From the NCBI RefSeq assembly GCF_030272615.1, contig NC_081413.1, positions 329,368,802 to 329,432,801 of the forward strand: a DNA stretch of 64,000 nt. Reading direction: 5' to 3'. The DNA comes from Cryptomeria japonica. Taxonomy: Eukaryota; Streptophyta; Pinopsida; Cupressales; Cupressaceae. Of this stretch, positions 12,584 through 23,559 are shown one piece after another. The notes beneath the pieces are model-generated. The model made no database searches, was not told where the DNA came from, and saw nothing but the letters and a program-made list of their open reading frames with translations. How positions within the stretch are numbered: position 1 is the stretch's first letter; every line of letters begins with the position of its first letter. The position numbers were made by a program, and so were the translations under genes.

Positions 12584-13148
12584 TACTGCAAGCCTCTTTG
12601 CATATAGCCTTCTATATAATTCACCAGCATGTTTAGTGACTTATGCATAGTCACCGGTATTTGGTTTACCAGCAGATTATATTGTTCACCGACACTGCGG
12701 ATGATCTATTATCATCTGGAGATTACTTGATTATGTTGAATACATGGTTTTGGTGATTTTGTTATTGGTCTAATCAAGATTGCATATTTGTTGTTACGAG
12801 AAAATAGGTCTAGGTTATGGACCGGCAAGCGTTATCTATTCCAAATCAACACGACACATTATGGAGATGATTTATTGATTGGTTATTATTGTAAATGCAT
12901 TGAGCCGACATGATGCATCGCATATTGATTCATTTGCAATTGATTTAATTATAATATTCTTAGTGATCTAACCTACACATTTGGTCCTAGGTTTTGGTAT
13001 ATATGTAAGATCCCATTTGTGAGATTATGTAGAAGTAGAAGTACAAGGTGTGGAAAAGGATTGTAATAAGGTATATGTGAATATAAGCAAAGCTATACAC
13101 ATAGACATCATTTGAAGATTCAAGGAAGGTATGAAGAAGGCAATAAGA
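12584..13148. other. Element G: non-coding interval
   Basis: No frame of interest on either strand between the start of the coiled-coil ORF and the right inverted repeat. If the ORF is transcribed on the minus strand, this would hold its leader. Confidence 0.5.
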
Positions 13149-13607
13149 GTTTAACCAGTACTGAATCCAGCATATGAAGATGCTTATTTAAGTAGTACAT
13201 TATCATTGGATTTGACCATCCAATTGTAGTTAGTGTGACTCTCATTTTGTGATTGAGCAGTGAGCTCTAGGAAGTTGGCCTTTTTGCATGTGCAGAACCC
13301 ATTTGTACACACATACTATTTGCAGTAGTATCATTTGATTGTGGGTAAGGTTTCCCACTGTGGTTTTTCCCTTTACAAGGTTTCCACGTACAAATATTTG
13401 TGTTATGTGTTGTGGATGTTATTTGTCTTTCTGTTTCATGTATTAAACTTTATTGAGCCTGTTATTAACTATTAAACTGTCAACCGACATTAAGTTTGGT
13501 TTACCGGTATTATGCATCAAGTTTGATTAAGTTATATTTGTGTTGAAATTAATAGACAACTGATTCAGAATCACCCCCCCCCTCTGAGTTGCCTTCGGGT
13601 CCTAACA
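13149..13607 (-). repeat. Element G: right inverted terminal repeat
   Basis: Reverse-complement partner of 9905-10333. It ends in a nine-C run and TCCTAACA, the form found at the 3' end of the element E LTRs. Confidence 0.75.
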
Positions 13608-14021
13608 TGAATGTGATATCAAAATGAATTGATAGGATGTCTTTATATAGGATTTTGTGTGTAATTTACCAATTAGGCCAACATCCAATGGTCAAATTGA
13701 GCCATAGAGACCAAAACTCATTGGGGAAGGAAAGTGCCCCAACCTATTTGCAGTAGGACCTATTTGAGAGGGACCATGGCACCCAGGGTGCCCTAGTCTG
13801 GACAGTGGCACCCAAAGCATCCTTGCCCTCCCAAAAGAAGGAAAACAAGAATGCAATCAAGAGGGAATAGTCTTGGGATGGGGTCCACTCAGCCATGCAA
13901 CCAAGTGACATCAACATCAAGGTAAAAAGGGCCAAATGGACCTAGGGGAGAACTAGGATGGGATATACTAAAGTAGGAGCACAAAAAAATAAGGTGTGAA
14001 TTGCACAAGGATACAATTTAT

Positions 14022-14038
14022 GACGCTATTTTATCCCC
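14022..14038 (-). other. Element F: polypurine tract
   Basis: The minus strand reads CTAAAGTGGGGGATAAA directly before the 3' LTR start. It is the expected plus-strand primer site of a minus-strand LTR element and marks the left LTR as the 3' one. Confidence 0.6.
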
Positions 14039-14500
14039 CACTTTAGTAGGAGTATGAGCCTATGCAAATACTCATGGTAAAGTAGAAAGATGGTGAAGAC
14101 AGAAAGAGAGGAGCAACTAGGAGTGAGATAAAAAAGAGATAAGACATCACTAATTTTGAGGAATCAAGCCCCAATCTTAGGATCTTAACTCGTGCAATCA
14201 CATGCAAGGATACACAAAACAAGACAAACACAAAAATTCCAAACAAAGACAATCAAAAGAAAAAGACACACAACAAAAGGGGTTAGTAATAAAATAGAAA
14301 GCTCCAAGTCAACTAGTTGAAGAGACCTAGATATTCAAAATAACTCAGCCACTAAAATCATTCTCAAAATACTATTACAAGAACACAAGTGGTCACATGG
14401 AAAGAGAAAGATCATGCATCAAATGATGAACCATGATCCAACAACTACCAAATTTATGAGCTCATGGGGAGGAGAAAGGAGAGAACATTAATTCTATGAG

Positions 14501-14757
14501 CTAGCAAGTTGTGCTATGTTGGATGATCCATGAGAGAGAGCAAGAAGGAACATGGATTCAACAAGCTAGAAAGTTGTGTTATGCTAGGCAATCTATGAAA
14601 ACATCAATTCTTATGGGATAACAAGTTGTGTTATGTTGTGTGATCCATGTAGGAAGGAAGAGTCAAAATAGTCTAGTAAGTTGTGTTATGCTAGTTCCAC
14701 TCATCCAAAAATATAGCACAAGGAGGTTGAAAGGTCTAGCAAGTTGTATTATGCTAG
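14501..14757. repeat. Near-palindrome array CTAGCA-(10)-TGCTAG in element F
   Basis: A 22-base unit with inverted 6-base ends CTAGCA and TGCTAG around AGTTGTGTTA recurs at 14501, 14566, 14619, 14673 and 14736, spaced 53-65 bases. Spacers are unrelated. Variants are single-base changes at the ends. Confidence 0.8.
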
Positions 14758-14894
14758 TCAACCTACCTTAAAGAAGTTGAAAAAGAGGATGATTTGACAT
14801 TCTTCTATATATGTCATTGTCTGGTTTCAATAGATAAGCATCTCATTTAGGACTTTGGTCTGGTTTCGAGCATGTAACAACCTATATAAGACGT

Positions 14895-15255
14895 GAAACT
14901 AAGGATAATACAACAAGGAATCATGTAAGGAAATCCATAAAAAAGGATAACCAAGCAAGGCATTATGCAAGGAAATTTGTAACTTGAATTAAAAAAGGAT
15001 AACCAAGCAAGGCATTATGCAAGGAAATCCACAACTTGAGTTGAAAAAGGATAACCAAGCAAGGCATTATGCAAGAAAATCTGCAACTTGAATTTAAAAA
15101 GAATAACCAAGCAAATCATTAATCAAGGAAATCCAAAACTTGAATTGAAAAAGGATAACCAATCAAGGCATTATCTAAGGAAACCTACCATTTGAATTAA
15201 AAAAAGGATAACCAAGCAAGGTATCATGCAAGGAAATATACAATTTGTATTGAAC
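14895..15255. repeat. Tandem repeat, about 57-60 bp x 6
   Basis: Each unit carries GGATAACCAAGCAAGGCATT, then ATGCAAGGAAATC and an ACTTGAATTGAAAA tail. Unit edges drift by a few bases. Confidence 0.85.
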
Positions 15256-16703
15256 ATGTGTTACAAGGAGGTTGTGATGTATTCCCCCCCCCCCCCTTAA
15301 GATGTCAACATAGCCCTATGTTGATGTCTTAAGGAAGATAGAAACAAGGATACACACCTTGATTACTTAGGAAATATCTTTTAGGCAACAATATATATAA
15401 CTCCAAGCTAAAGAGGCACAACTCTTATAAGCAAGGAAAAGATAGTTGTAAGAGATATATCTTATAAAAAGTATAAAGGGGTCCTTTTGAGAGATGCATA
15501 GAGGAAGAGATATTTATCCGGAGATATTCACCTCTGAAAATAAAGGGGATCTTTGATAAAGATAACTCCTTTGAAAAAAGAGAAGGAAACTAAGAATACA
15601 CACCTTCTCACCATTGCTAGGAAAAAGTGGAATCTTAGTAAAATATTGCACACATTCACTAAGGGGATAGTGTTCATAAGAAGATGCACCAATGAAAAAA
15701 AGAACAAGTCCAAACAAGGAACGTGTATGTAATCGCATGGAGGAACACTCTATGTAAGAAAGGGCCTCAAGCTATGAAATATTCAACTCAAAAGAAAAGG
15801 CGATCTTTGAAAAAGAAAGAGGGAGTTGAAATATTATTCTTGCACCCCAAGGATGGAGACAAGGAAGAATGACCATTATGTTGTTGACCTAGTATGATTG
15901 GAAATCAAGTTGTACCACCATATATGACAAAGAGCCCCTAATAAAGGTAAAATAACAATGTCATAGGGTAATGAGAAACATAATAAGGTAAATGTAATCA
16001 GAGAGTTTTTTAGTGGTGAATCTTTGCTAATTGGCGAATTCCGCATTTTTATTTTTGAGGAAATGGCGAATAGTCTGGGGCAACATAGTGGTCAAATCGC
16101 CCAAAATTTTGGGGTTAACGGTCCACTATATTCTGGCTTTGCCATTGACCACACACCATTCGACGTGCATGCTCGTAATATTCACCTGGAATCACTCAGA
16201 CGTGGGTATTAGATCACCTCTATTATTCGCTAGAAATAGTAAAACGACCATGTACCTAGGACCTAATTCACCAATGGTAAATTAAATGTTCATTGCATGC
16301 ATCGGCCAAATTTGCCAATATCAATTAAAACATTATAAGCATTCGAGGACCCATTTCGCCCCGCTTAAATCAAGATGCATTTTGAAAAGCCCACGCAATT
16401 CGCCAAAAATGCAATCATAGATTGATATAAATACAATTGAAAGTTTGAAACACTCTTTCTTACAATTTGTTCATGTCTAATTATTAGTTTTGGGAGCTCT
16501 CAATTTGCATTCCGCAATTTGAGTTGGAACATCAAAGTTCATTGTAGGGTGAAGGGCCAGAGTTACAGTCTTGCAACACAGGCCCAGGAATTCCTGATTC
16601 CTGATTTAGAGAATTGAGAAGGCATAAAGGTGAGTAATCATTTCTTCATACTTGATAGTATTAGTTTTAACTTTTAATTCATAGTGAGAGGTCAAGACTC
16701 AAG

Positions 16704-17506
16704 ATGTCAGAATTAGACATGGGTGAGACTCCTTAGGGTGGTGAAGGGATTGAGATGTCAGACAAGGGTGATACTGAGACTCCTCAGGGTGGTGAAGGGA
16801 TTGGGATGTCAAACAAGGGTAAGACTCATCAGGGTAGTGAAATTGAAGGGATTGGGAGGTCATCAAAATGCCCAAAACTTAAAGATACTACCATAAAGTC
16901 TTACTTTGGAATTGGCAAAGTTTATGGTCCATCAACTTCTGCAGTTGTAGAAGCCATTCATAGTAGCTCACCACCACCACAAGGCGGGATTTCATTGATT
17001 TAAATGCATCAAATAAGGATGACAATACTGACACAGTAGAAGATGTTCTAAGGGATACACACAATGAGATAATTCACTCCAATGCAAATGCTAGTACTGA
17101 AGATGATGTTGGTAGGAAGAAAATAAAAAGGAAAGTAAAACTAGGGCAGGAGTGGGAGATGACAAGGAGTTTTAAGATCGAATGGGTAGCAAAGTACCCA
17201 TTTATTGAACCAATCCCAAACAATGATGAACAACCAACAGAATGCAGGTGTAAGATTTATAACTGGAAAACTAAAAGAGAGAAGAAGATGCAGCTAAAGC
17301 TTGACACCATAGAAAAGCATATTGGTAAGGTTTATGAAAAACAGATCATTGACGGAAAGGAAACACCAGTAGTAAGATGGAAATCAAAGGAAGAATGTCT
17401 TCATGTTAAGTATGTTACAGAATATGAAGAGCATAACCACAAAATGATACTGATTGGTAATATTGGATTTGGAAATACAATCAAGGCTCGGCTTGAACAT
17501 GCAGCG
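16704..17506 (+). pseudogene. hAT transposase, N-terminal exon-like part with zinc-finger region
   Basis: It starts at ATG 16704 with a short repeated segment (GGEGI-M-S-KG units), then a basic segment (KCPKLKDTTIKSYFGIGKVY). After a frameshift comes 17159-17506, a cysteine-bearing DNA-binding-type region (PTECRCKIYNWKTKREKKMQ, then LDTIEKHIGKVYE) as found in plant hAT-like proteins. There is an in-frame TAG at 16734 where the neighbouring repeat unit has CAG (16785). The reading frame runs into the TRIM at 17507 and resumes in frame at 35158 (EHA then AKDANLV) once one CAGCG copy is removed. The family is recognised from the downstream core and C-terminal dimerisation part. Confidence 0.8.
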
Positions 17507-17644
17507 TGTTGGTAGTGGGCCAACATCCCTCGCAAGGATTCACGACATGGTTTAACAACCTCCTGTGGATTCTATAAGTCTAGTGGTTGTATCAGGCATT
17601 GACAAGTCGATCTTTTGGTACAACGGAAACCCTAGCTTGTAACA
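17507..17644 (+). repeat. TRIM 5' LTR
   Basis: 138 bases, same length as the right copy and differing by scattered substitutions, for example ATCAGGCATT against ATCGGGCATT. Directly followed by AG and the TGGTAT start of the primer site. Confidence 0.92.
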
Positions 17645-17653
17645 AGTGGTATT

Positions 17654-18802
17654 TGTGTGTGTGAAAAAGTGAACCTGTAGCTGCAAGCACAGCACTTCAA
17701 TTAAGTCATTATATGCATGGTTAGTAATCAATAATCAATAAGAAATAAACCATAGCAAAGCGACTAATTGCCTTCTAAAAGATGTGAGTATAAGATTGCT
17801 CTTAGATTTTTATAAGCAATACCAGTGACTAGACTACACCAAGACGAAGGATTTATTCTATATGATATTAAGCTATATGGATGCAAGATGGATGAATAAT
17901 TCAAGCAATAATAATCAATTCAAGCAACAATGGATGCAAGCAATAATGGATGTAAAATGGATGCAAATAATCTAAAAAGCATAATAATCTTCAATGACTC
18001 CAGAGCGAAATTAGCGTGATAATAATCTCCAAGCGTGTTCTCAAAAATCTCTGGGGTGAATTTGGAATGAGAGCTGAAGACTGAATTTATAGAGAATCAC
18101 AAGAGAAAAAGCTCAATTTAGGATTAATTGAAATAATTGAGAAATCATGTTCAGTTAACCTTGAGATAGATTCCAATTATAGTTTAATTGAAATGCATTC
18201 AAATTAGAAGTCCAAGTTGCATTGGAAAATAATAATAAATTAATTCCATGCATATATGATGAAAATAGATAATTCTTTAATTCATTCAAGAAAAAGGTCT
18301 TTTCAATGCAATTGAACTTCTTTTTCTGAAAAGCTTTGAGTTCCAATTTTAGAGAATAATTCAATAATTCAATTAAATTGCTTTTCTAATTTCAAGTTCT
18401 AAATTTAAAAAAAGAAATAATATCTCAAGTTTGATTTCTCTCTCAATTCAATTATTTTTTTGTTTTATTTTCAATTCAACTATTTGTAATAAATTAGTTC
18501 ATCTTTTGTAATAAATTAATCCTTTTTGCATGATTGAATGGCAAATTTATTAATTAATTAAATATGCAAGGATATTTAATAAATTAAAATGGGATAATTG
18601 ATCAAAATGATATTCTTGGAAATGATTTGATTAATTAAATAAATATTTAATTAATATTGAGTAATTGATTTGCCTTGTGATTTTTGATGATTAAAGAATT
18701 ATAATGTGCTCAAGATTGATTTAATCGCCTTTGTTTAGGACCTTGGTGATGTTGTCGAGATTAGGGGCCCATGGTTTAGATGACCAATTTTAGGGTATTA
18801 CA
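17654..18802 (-). repeat. Element B: 3' LTR
   Basis: 1149 bases starting TGTGTGTGTGAAAAAG and ending GGGTATTACA on the plus strand. Nearly identical to 33813-34950 apart from scattered substitutions and small indels around 17740 and 17910-17930. Confidence 0.95.
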
Positions 18803-18816
18803 TTTGCCCCTCTTTG
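18803..18816 (-). other. Element B: polypurine tract
   Basis: The minus strand reads CAAAGAGGGGCAAA directly before the 3' LTR. Confidence 0.75.
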
Positions 18817-18869
18817 AATTAATGTGCGAGTAGCGCGTTGGTTCAAAGAATGTGTGATGTCTAGGAGAT

Positions 18870-19430
18870 GCCAGTTCTGAACTTGATTGATCACGAACTA
18901 GATAAAAAGCAAGGTGTTTAGCTTGATTCGAAGCGACAAAGCTGAATGAAGTCTGATTAAAGTGATACTGATCCCGAACTTGATTGAACTGAGGAACGAT
19001 AGAAAACAAAGATACCAAACTTGAACTTGATTGATCAAGAAGTGGATCTTACTGATCTAGAACTTGATAGATCTTAGATGCAGTGAGTGATGATAAAAAT
19101 TGATCTTGAACTTGATTGATCAAGACACGATAAGCGAAGAATGAACCGTTCAGCTTGATCAAGAAATGAATATTGAGCACCTGCTTAGATTTAGTGTGAT
19201 CAAAGAAACTCTTTAAACTTTTGATCGAGTTTAAACGAATAATCAGTTTGATTTGAAGAGATGAAACTGATTAATGTTAAGAGATTAATTCAGATGAAAG
19301 ATAAATATTAGCTTGATTTGAAGCGATGAAACTGATATGCCCCTAGTGGTTGATTTGATTCAGATGATCGAGAGATCTCAACTTGATGTGAAGCGATGAA
19401 GCTGAGATGCCCCTTAGCAATAAGGATTGA
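18870..19430. repeat. CTTGATTGATCAAG motif array upstream of the antisense gene (element B)
   Basis: A near-palindrome of the form CTTGAT-TG-ATCAAG, full or as half sites, recurs about every 30-50 bases. The full form is near 19022 and 19109, with partial forms near 18880, 18915, 18975, 19055, 19157, 19309 and 19380. Many copies continue into GAAGCGATGAAACTGA. It lies between the 3' LTR and the first exon of the antisense gene, where a promoter would be. Confidence 0.65.
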
Positions 19431-19749
19431 TTTTCTTTAGTTGGAAAGATTTTGCTCGACTTTTGATGAAGATTTGAAAAAATTTCTCGACTTGTGAGAT
19501 GTGAAGTCATAAGGTCATGAGTATGCCCCCTCGGGAGCGAAATCGAAAGATAACGAGGGATTGATTATAGGCAATTGTTTGGTGAAAATAAGTTATTTGA
19601 GCACAAATTGATTCTGAGGATTTTTTTTAAAATTTTGGCGTTGATTGATGAAAAATTAGGTTTTAGGCTATATATAGGACGAAAGTGTCATTTTCAAATC
19701 ATTTTAACCCTCCAAGTTTGAAAATTCAAAAAGCCTTCTACGAAGAAAA

Positions 19750-22132
19750 ATGGTGGTCCCTACTCGTCAACATCGATTTGAGCACTAGAGACATCACAAT
19801 CGACCCCAAAACTACGAGCCAGTGGTAAGTGATCGATCTTTAGCCTCTTTATGTTTCCAATTTTGAATTTTTTTGTTCATTTTTCACATTTTTCACAGGT
19901 TTTGGGTCAGGTGTCGCGGTTTATCATGCGAGACAGAATCCTATCTCGTACGATAAACTGGAAAATTTTCTTTTGTCATTTGAAGCCATTAGATTTGTTG
20001 TACGGGATTCACCCTTGTGTTGTACGACAGGTCGGTTAGAAGACCATTTTGTCATACGATATGTAAAAGTTTGTCGTTCGAGGCTATTTTCTCATAGGAA
20101 AGCCATTCCTAACTCATATGAGATGTTGTTTGACTGTGTTTTGTCATTCGAAAGACAGTGATCATTTTTTAAAGTGTAAACATGAAATTTTTCTTTTGCA
20201 TTTTGACTTATTTGGATTTGTGTGATGTTTAACTTCTCTTGTAGGCTCATTTGGAATGTTTTTTGATGCTCGTTGTTGGGTTTTTTGCAGGTGTGCTTAC
20301 CTCCTATGCTCTTTAGATGTGTATATCCTCCCACTATGGCTTTAGTTCATGATTTGTCTAAGGTTGAGCAGGCTCATGTTGATATGTGTGGCTTGACTCA
20401 CCTGATGAGGTTACCTGATATCTGTGTGAACCATGGGATGCTCATAGCATTGGTAGAGTGGTTTCATTCAGAGCATAATACCTTTCATTTGCCAGTTGGG
20501 GAGTTGACTATCACTCCCGAGGATGTGTACAGGATCCTTCATATCCCTTTTGCTAGGGATAAGGTAAATTATGATACTGCATTGTTACCTGGACTACAAG
20601 CTCTTAGGAACGTAATCAGGGATCCCGATATCTTGACTCGTTCCATGAGTTTGGATATATTGATGAGCAGGTATAGTGAGGAGTATCCGCTGGCATGTGT
20701 CCTAGCAGGTTTCATTAGTTGCTTCTTGATGCCAGATAGAGGGCAATAGGGTTTCCAGAGCAGATGGGGCCATATGCTGGAGAGGTTGATAGAGACCCCT
20801 CAGAGACTTGGGTGGGGCTCTTGTTTGTTGGCCCATATGTATCGAAAGATGCATGAGATTGTTTACAGAGATGGGAAAAGCATGGCCGCAGGGGTGTATA
20901 TTGTACAGGTGTGGACTTGGGAGCACCTTCCCATTTGTCGGTCGATTGTAGATGACAGTAGAGAGCCAGGGCAGCCGATTATTTACAGGTATGTTGGATA
21001 TATTACGCAGCCCCATCTGGGCAAGACATACTTCTGGCGATGGTAGCTCAATGATCTGATAGCTGTCATATAGAGACCATACAGGGGGTTGGAGTCATGG
21101 GATGATTGGCGGGCGGTTCGGAGAGACCTTTTTGTTACACACCCACTGATTGGGAGGTCACAAACTATTGTGGAGTGATTCATCATTTCACGGGTGATGA
21201 GGCAGTACAATCGGCCTCAGGGGATCTCTCAGGAGTATACAGCGTATGCTCGATACGTCGATGAGGAGAGATAGGGATGGTCACCTAGGCTATCCTATGC
21301 TTTAGCGATGCAGGAGCTGATAGGTTTACACCGCCTGAGGTGGGATTACCTGGATGATATAGCAGATGCAGGGGTATTGCCCCAGTACAGGGATTACTTT
21401 TAGCAGCATCCATTCCCTCAGTTTACAGATCCAAGAGAGCAGGCTCCTCATATTGAGGATGTGGAGGATGATTCCCCCACACTAGCATAGGGATAGGGCC
21501 ATAGGTAGGGACAGGCATAGAGATCAGAGGCTCCACGATGGACTAGTGGTGATCCTCGTGCTAGCAGCAGTGGGGTGTGAGCTGATGTTGGACAACAGAG
21601 GGGTGAGGGTGGATCCCTTGGGAGAGTAGGTGTGAGGTTGGATGGTGGAGAGGAGGAGTAAGTAGCTCCGAGGCAGGTCTGGCAGTGGCAGGATGAGCAG
21701 GGTGGAGCCACAGGTGGAGATGGCGGTGGAGATGGTGGTGGGGAGCCTGCGAGAGAGCAGGGGACTGACACGAGATAGTTGATGAGAGCACGTCTTATGG
21801 AGCTACAGTCACAGTTGATAGTGGCTCAGACTCAGCTGGCGGAGTGAGACCGATAGCTAGTTGAGGTTAGGGCCGAGCGTGATCGCCAGATCACAGCATT
21901 GAGAGCCGAGTCGAGAGCAGAGATAGAGTCTCTACAACAAGAGGTGCTTCTCCAGAGCAATAGGGTTGCATATTATGTGGCGGCATATAGTGTCACAGTT
22001 CCTGTTGCATAGCAGGTGCAACCCTATTCATAGTATATGGCTAGATCAGAGGGAGCACAAGCACCACGCCAAGATCCCGGGCATCAGGCTCCTCCTCCTC
22101 CACCAAGCGATGAGGGAGAGGGCACCAGCTAG
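19750..22132 (+). pseudogene. Antisense plant-mobile-domain (PMD) gene of element B, two predicted exons
   Basis: Plus-strand gene convergent to gag-pol. Exon 1 (19750-19824, starts MVVPTRQHRFEH) ends at GTG|GTAAGT. Exon 2 (20291-22132) follows TTTTTTGCAG, and joining them keeps the frame (phase 0, intron 466 bases). Exon 2 reads a plant mobile domain (LMRLPDICVNHGMLIALVEW, then FHLPVGELTITPEDVYRIL), a Pro/Gly-rich stretch, a coiled coil near 21850-21960 (LVEVRAERDRQITALRAE) and a PPPPPSDEGEG end. The frame is never shifted in exon 2, yet it contains 17 internal stops: 13 TAG, 3 TGA, 1 TAA. Context suggests Gln or Trp at the TAGs. PMD proteins occur as host genes and inside transposons. The intron carries a TCGTACGA array. 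Confidence 0.85.
19895..20160. repeat. TCGTACGA motif array in the predicted intron (element B)
   Basis: The palindrome TCGTACGA (exact at 19946) and near forms (TTGTACGG, TTGTACGACAG, TCATACGATA, TCGTTCGAGG, TCATTCGAAAG) recur about every 25-35 bases. The same motif fills the gag leader at the other end of the element. Confidence 0.75.
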
Positions 22133-23559
22133 ATAATTCTTTTTGTAGCTAGGATATTTTTTGTAGACACGCCCATTTTTTGTAGACACACCCATTTTTT
22201 GTAGCCTATATGATTCTTGCTCCAATGGGAGTTTGTATATGTCATTGGACATCATTTTGTACCCTTATACTTGACATGATATATATACGAGATCCGTTTT
22301 GACTTCATTGTACTTGTGTCAATCGACTATGAGATGTTTCTATATGCTTTATTCTATATGTATGCATTTATTTCAGCATGAATGTATGTAATGCAAATGA
22401 ATATGGATGTCTATGTTTTTTGGTTTCTTTTCATATGCAAATAAATGAATGAAAATGAGTAATGAGTAATGAGTAATTCAATTTTTTCATTTTTCTATGG
22501 AATAAGATCAATGTAAATTAATAATAATGAAATGAATGAATCTATATGAAATGTTATGTGTGTAGCTAAACATCTCAAAACACAAGTACTCGATCGAAGA
22601 AATAATGATAAAAAGACCACTTAGCGTAAGAAATGATGATGCTTTCAGCTCTCATTCAGAAGATAAAGAGATTATTACTATACCAAAATCACTCCAGATT
22701 CCCAAAAATGCAAAATGAAATGAAAAATGATATGTGAAATGCAACCTAAACCTAGTCACTGAATTTAAAATACTTAATATTCATCACTGAGCATAACGAA
22801 CACAACAGGTAGGTTAGAGTTCCTTTCTTTTTCGATGTGCAATTTTAATTATCTTGTCCGCAATGACCCTTTTTTCATTCATATCCTTCGACAGATTTCG
22901 CAGGGACCCGAATTGCATCATAAAGAAATTCCTTCAAAACAAACAAAGAAATGATATGGACCTCCCTGTAGCATAATAATGTGTGTGAAGGCTCTTATCA
23001 CAAACACCCAGCTAATTTATATGTTTCCAGATCATCAGGATCATTCCTACAAGAAGAAAACAAAGAAAATATTATTCCTCCAATCCTTGCACCTCTTAGT
23101 CACAATAGACTTCCTCGAGTTACTCAGAGGGATAATAATCGAAAACCAATATAAAAGACAGCACATAAAGAAAATTTTCATTCATAGCTCAAACTGTTTA
23201 GTAATTATTTTCCGTTATGTTGTTTTGCTTGTGAACTCAGTGATAAACTCTTTGGTAGTTAGGAGACGGGTAACTGACTCAGAGTGGATGACCAGGTTTC
23301 ACTGACAAAAGAATGACTTGGTTGACACTACTTAGGATATGTAATGTGCTCTGTTGAGTAACCTAAGACTAGAACGTTGATCAGTTTCAAGTCATGAGGG
23401 TTCCAATGAACCAGGATGTCACAAAAATGACTAAAAATATATACAAGTGAAAGCAAAAGATGCTTGAAAGCGGGAAATGCCAACATTGCATTGATAGATG
23501 GAGTGCTTGAGTACAAGAGGCGCCTATTTGCCAGGTTTTCACCTGCTTGGCAGAGATTC
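22133..23559. other. Element B: non-coding interval between convergent genes
   Basis: It lies between the end of the PMD gene and the end of integrase, and is AT-rich. 22150-22205 holds two adjacent copies of TTTTTTGTAGACACRCCCAT. I find no protein on either strand. Confidence 0.6.

Larger units (their letters stand above)
9905..13607. mobile_element. Element G: 3.7 kb unit with long inverted ends and 5-bp target duplication
   Basis: It begins TGTTAGGA and ends TCCTAACA, flanked by a perfect duplication TGAAT (9900-9904 and 13608-13612). The first and last about 430 bases are imperfect inverted copies. Its right end (CTGATTCA, a long C run, CTCTGAG, then CCTAACA) closely resembles the 3' end of the Copia-type LTR of element E (ACTGATTCA, C run, CTCTCAGTGGCACA, then TCTAACA). 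The inside holds a broken coiled-coil ORF and no transposase, RT or integrase. The TG...CA ends and 5-bp duplication are what a retroviral-type integrase makes, but the ends are inverted rather than direct repeats. Confidence 0.75.
8988..14020 (-). repeat. Element F: 3' LTR, split by element G
   Basis: Left LTR copy, starting TGTAAGGTGGTG at 8988 and ending near 14020 next to the purine tract. It shares long blocks with the right copy, for example the segment around 13730-13990 compared with 58700-58980 (the GGGACCATGGCACCCA block). Removal of element G (9905-13607) and one TGAAT restores colinearity with the other LTR. Confidence 0.7.
14039..16010 (-). other. Element F: 3' interior, non-coding, repeat-rich
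   Basis: About 2 kb with no recognisable protein on either strand. It contains, in plus order, a five-copy 22-base near-palindrome array (14501-14757), a tandem array of about six units of roughly 57-60 bases (14895-15255), a run of 13 C (15284-15296) and an imperfect inverted repeat (15297-15332; 14 of 16 positions pair). Confidence 0.55.

Noticed and set aside
9905-13607. Mutator-type transposon with long terminal inverted repeats
   Set aside because: The target duplication is 5 bases, not 9-10, and the tips TG...CA plus similarity to a Copia LTR end point to an integrase.
21448-21791. Pro/Ser-rich minus-strand frames opposite the PMD gene
   Set aside because: Antisense shadow of a Gly-rich, GGTGG-rich stretch of exon 2.
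20291-22132. Nuclear gene with reassigned TAG codon
   Set aside because: Other elements in the window show TAG at Gln positions together with TGA at Arg positions and frameshifts; deamination decay explains all of them.
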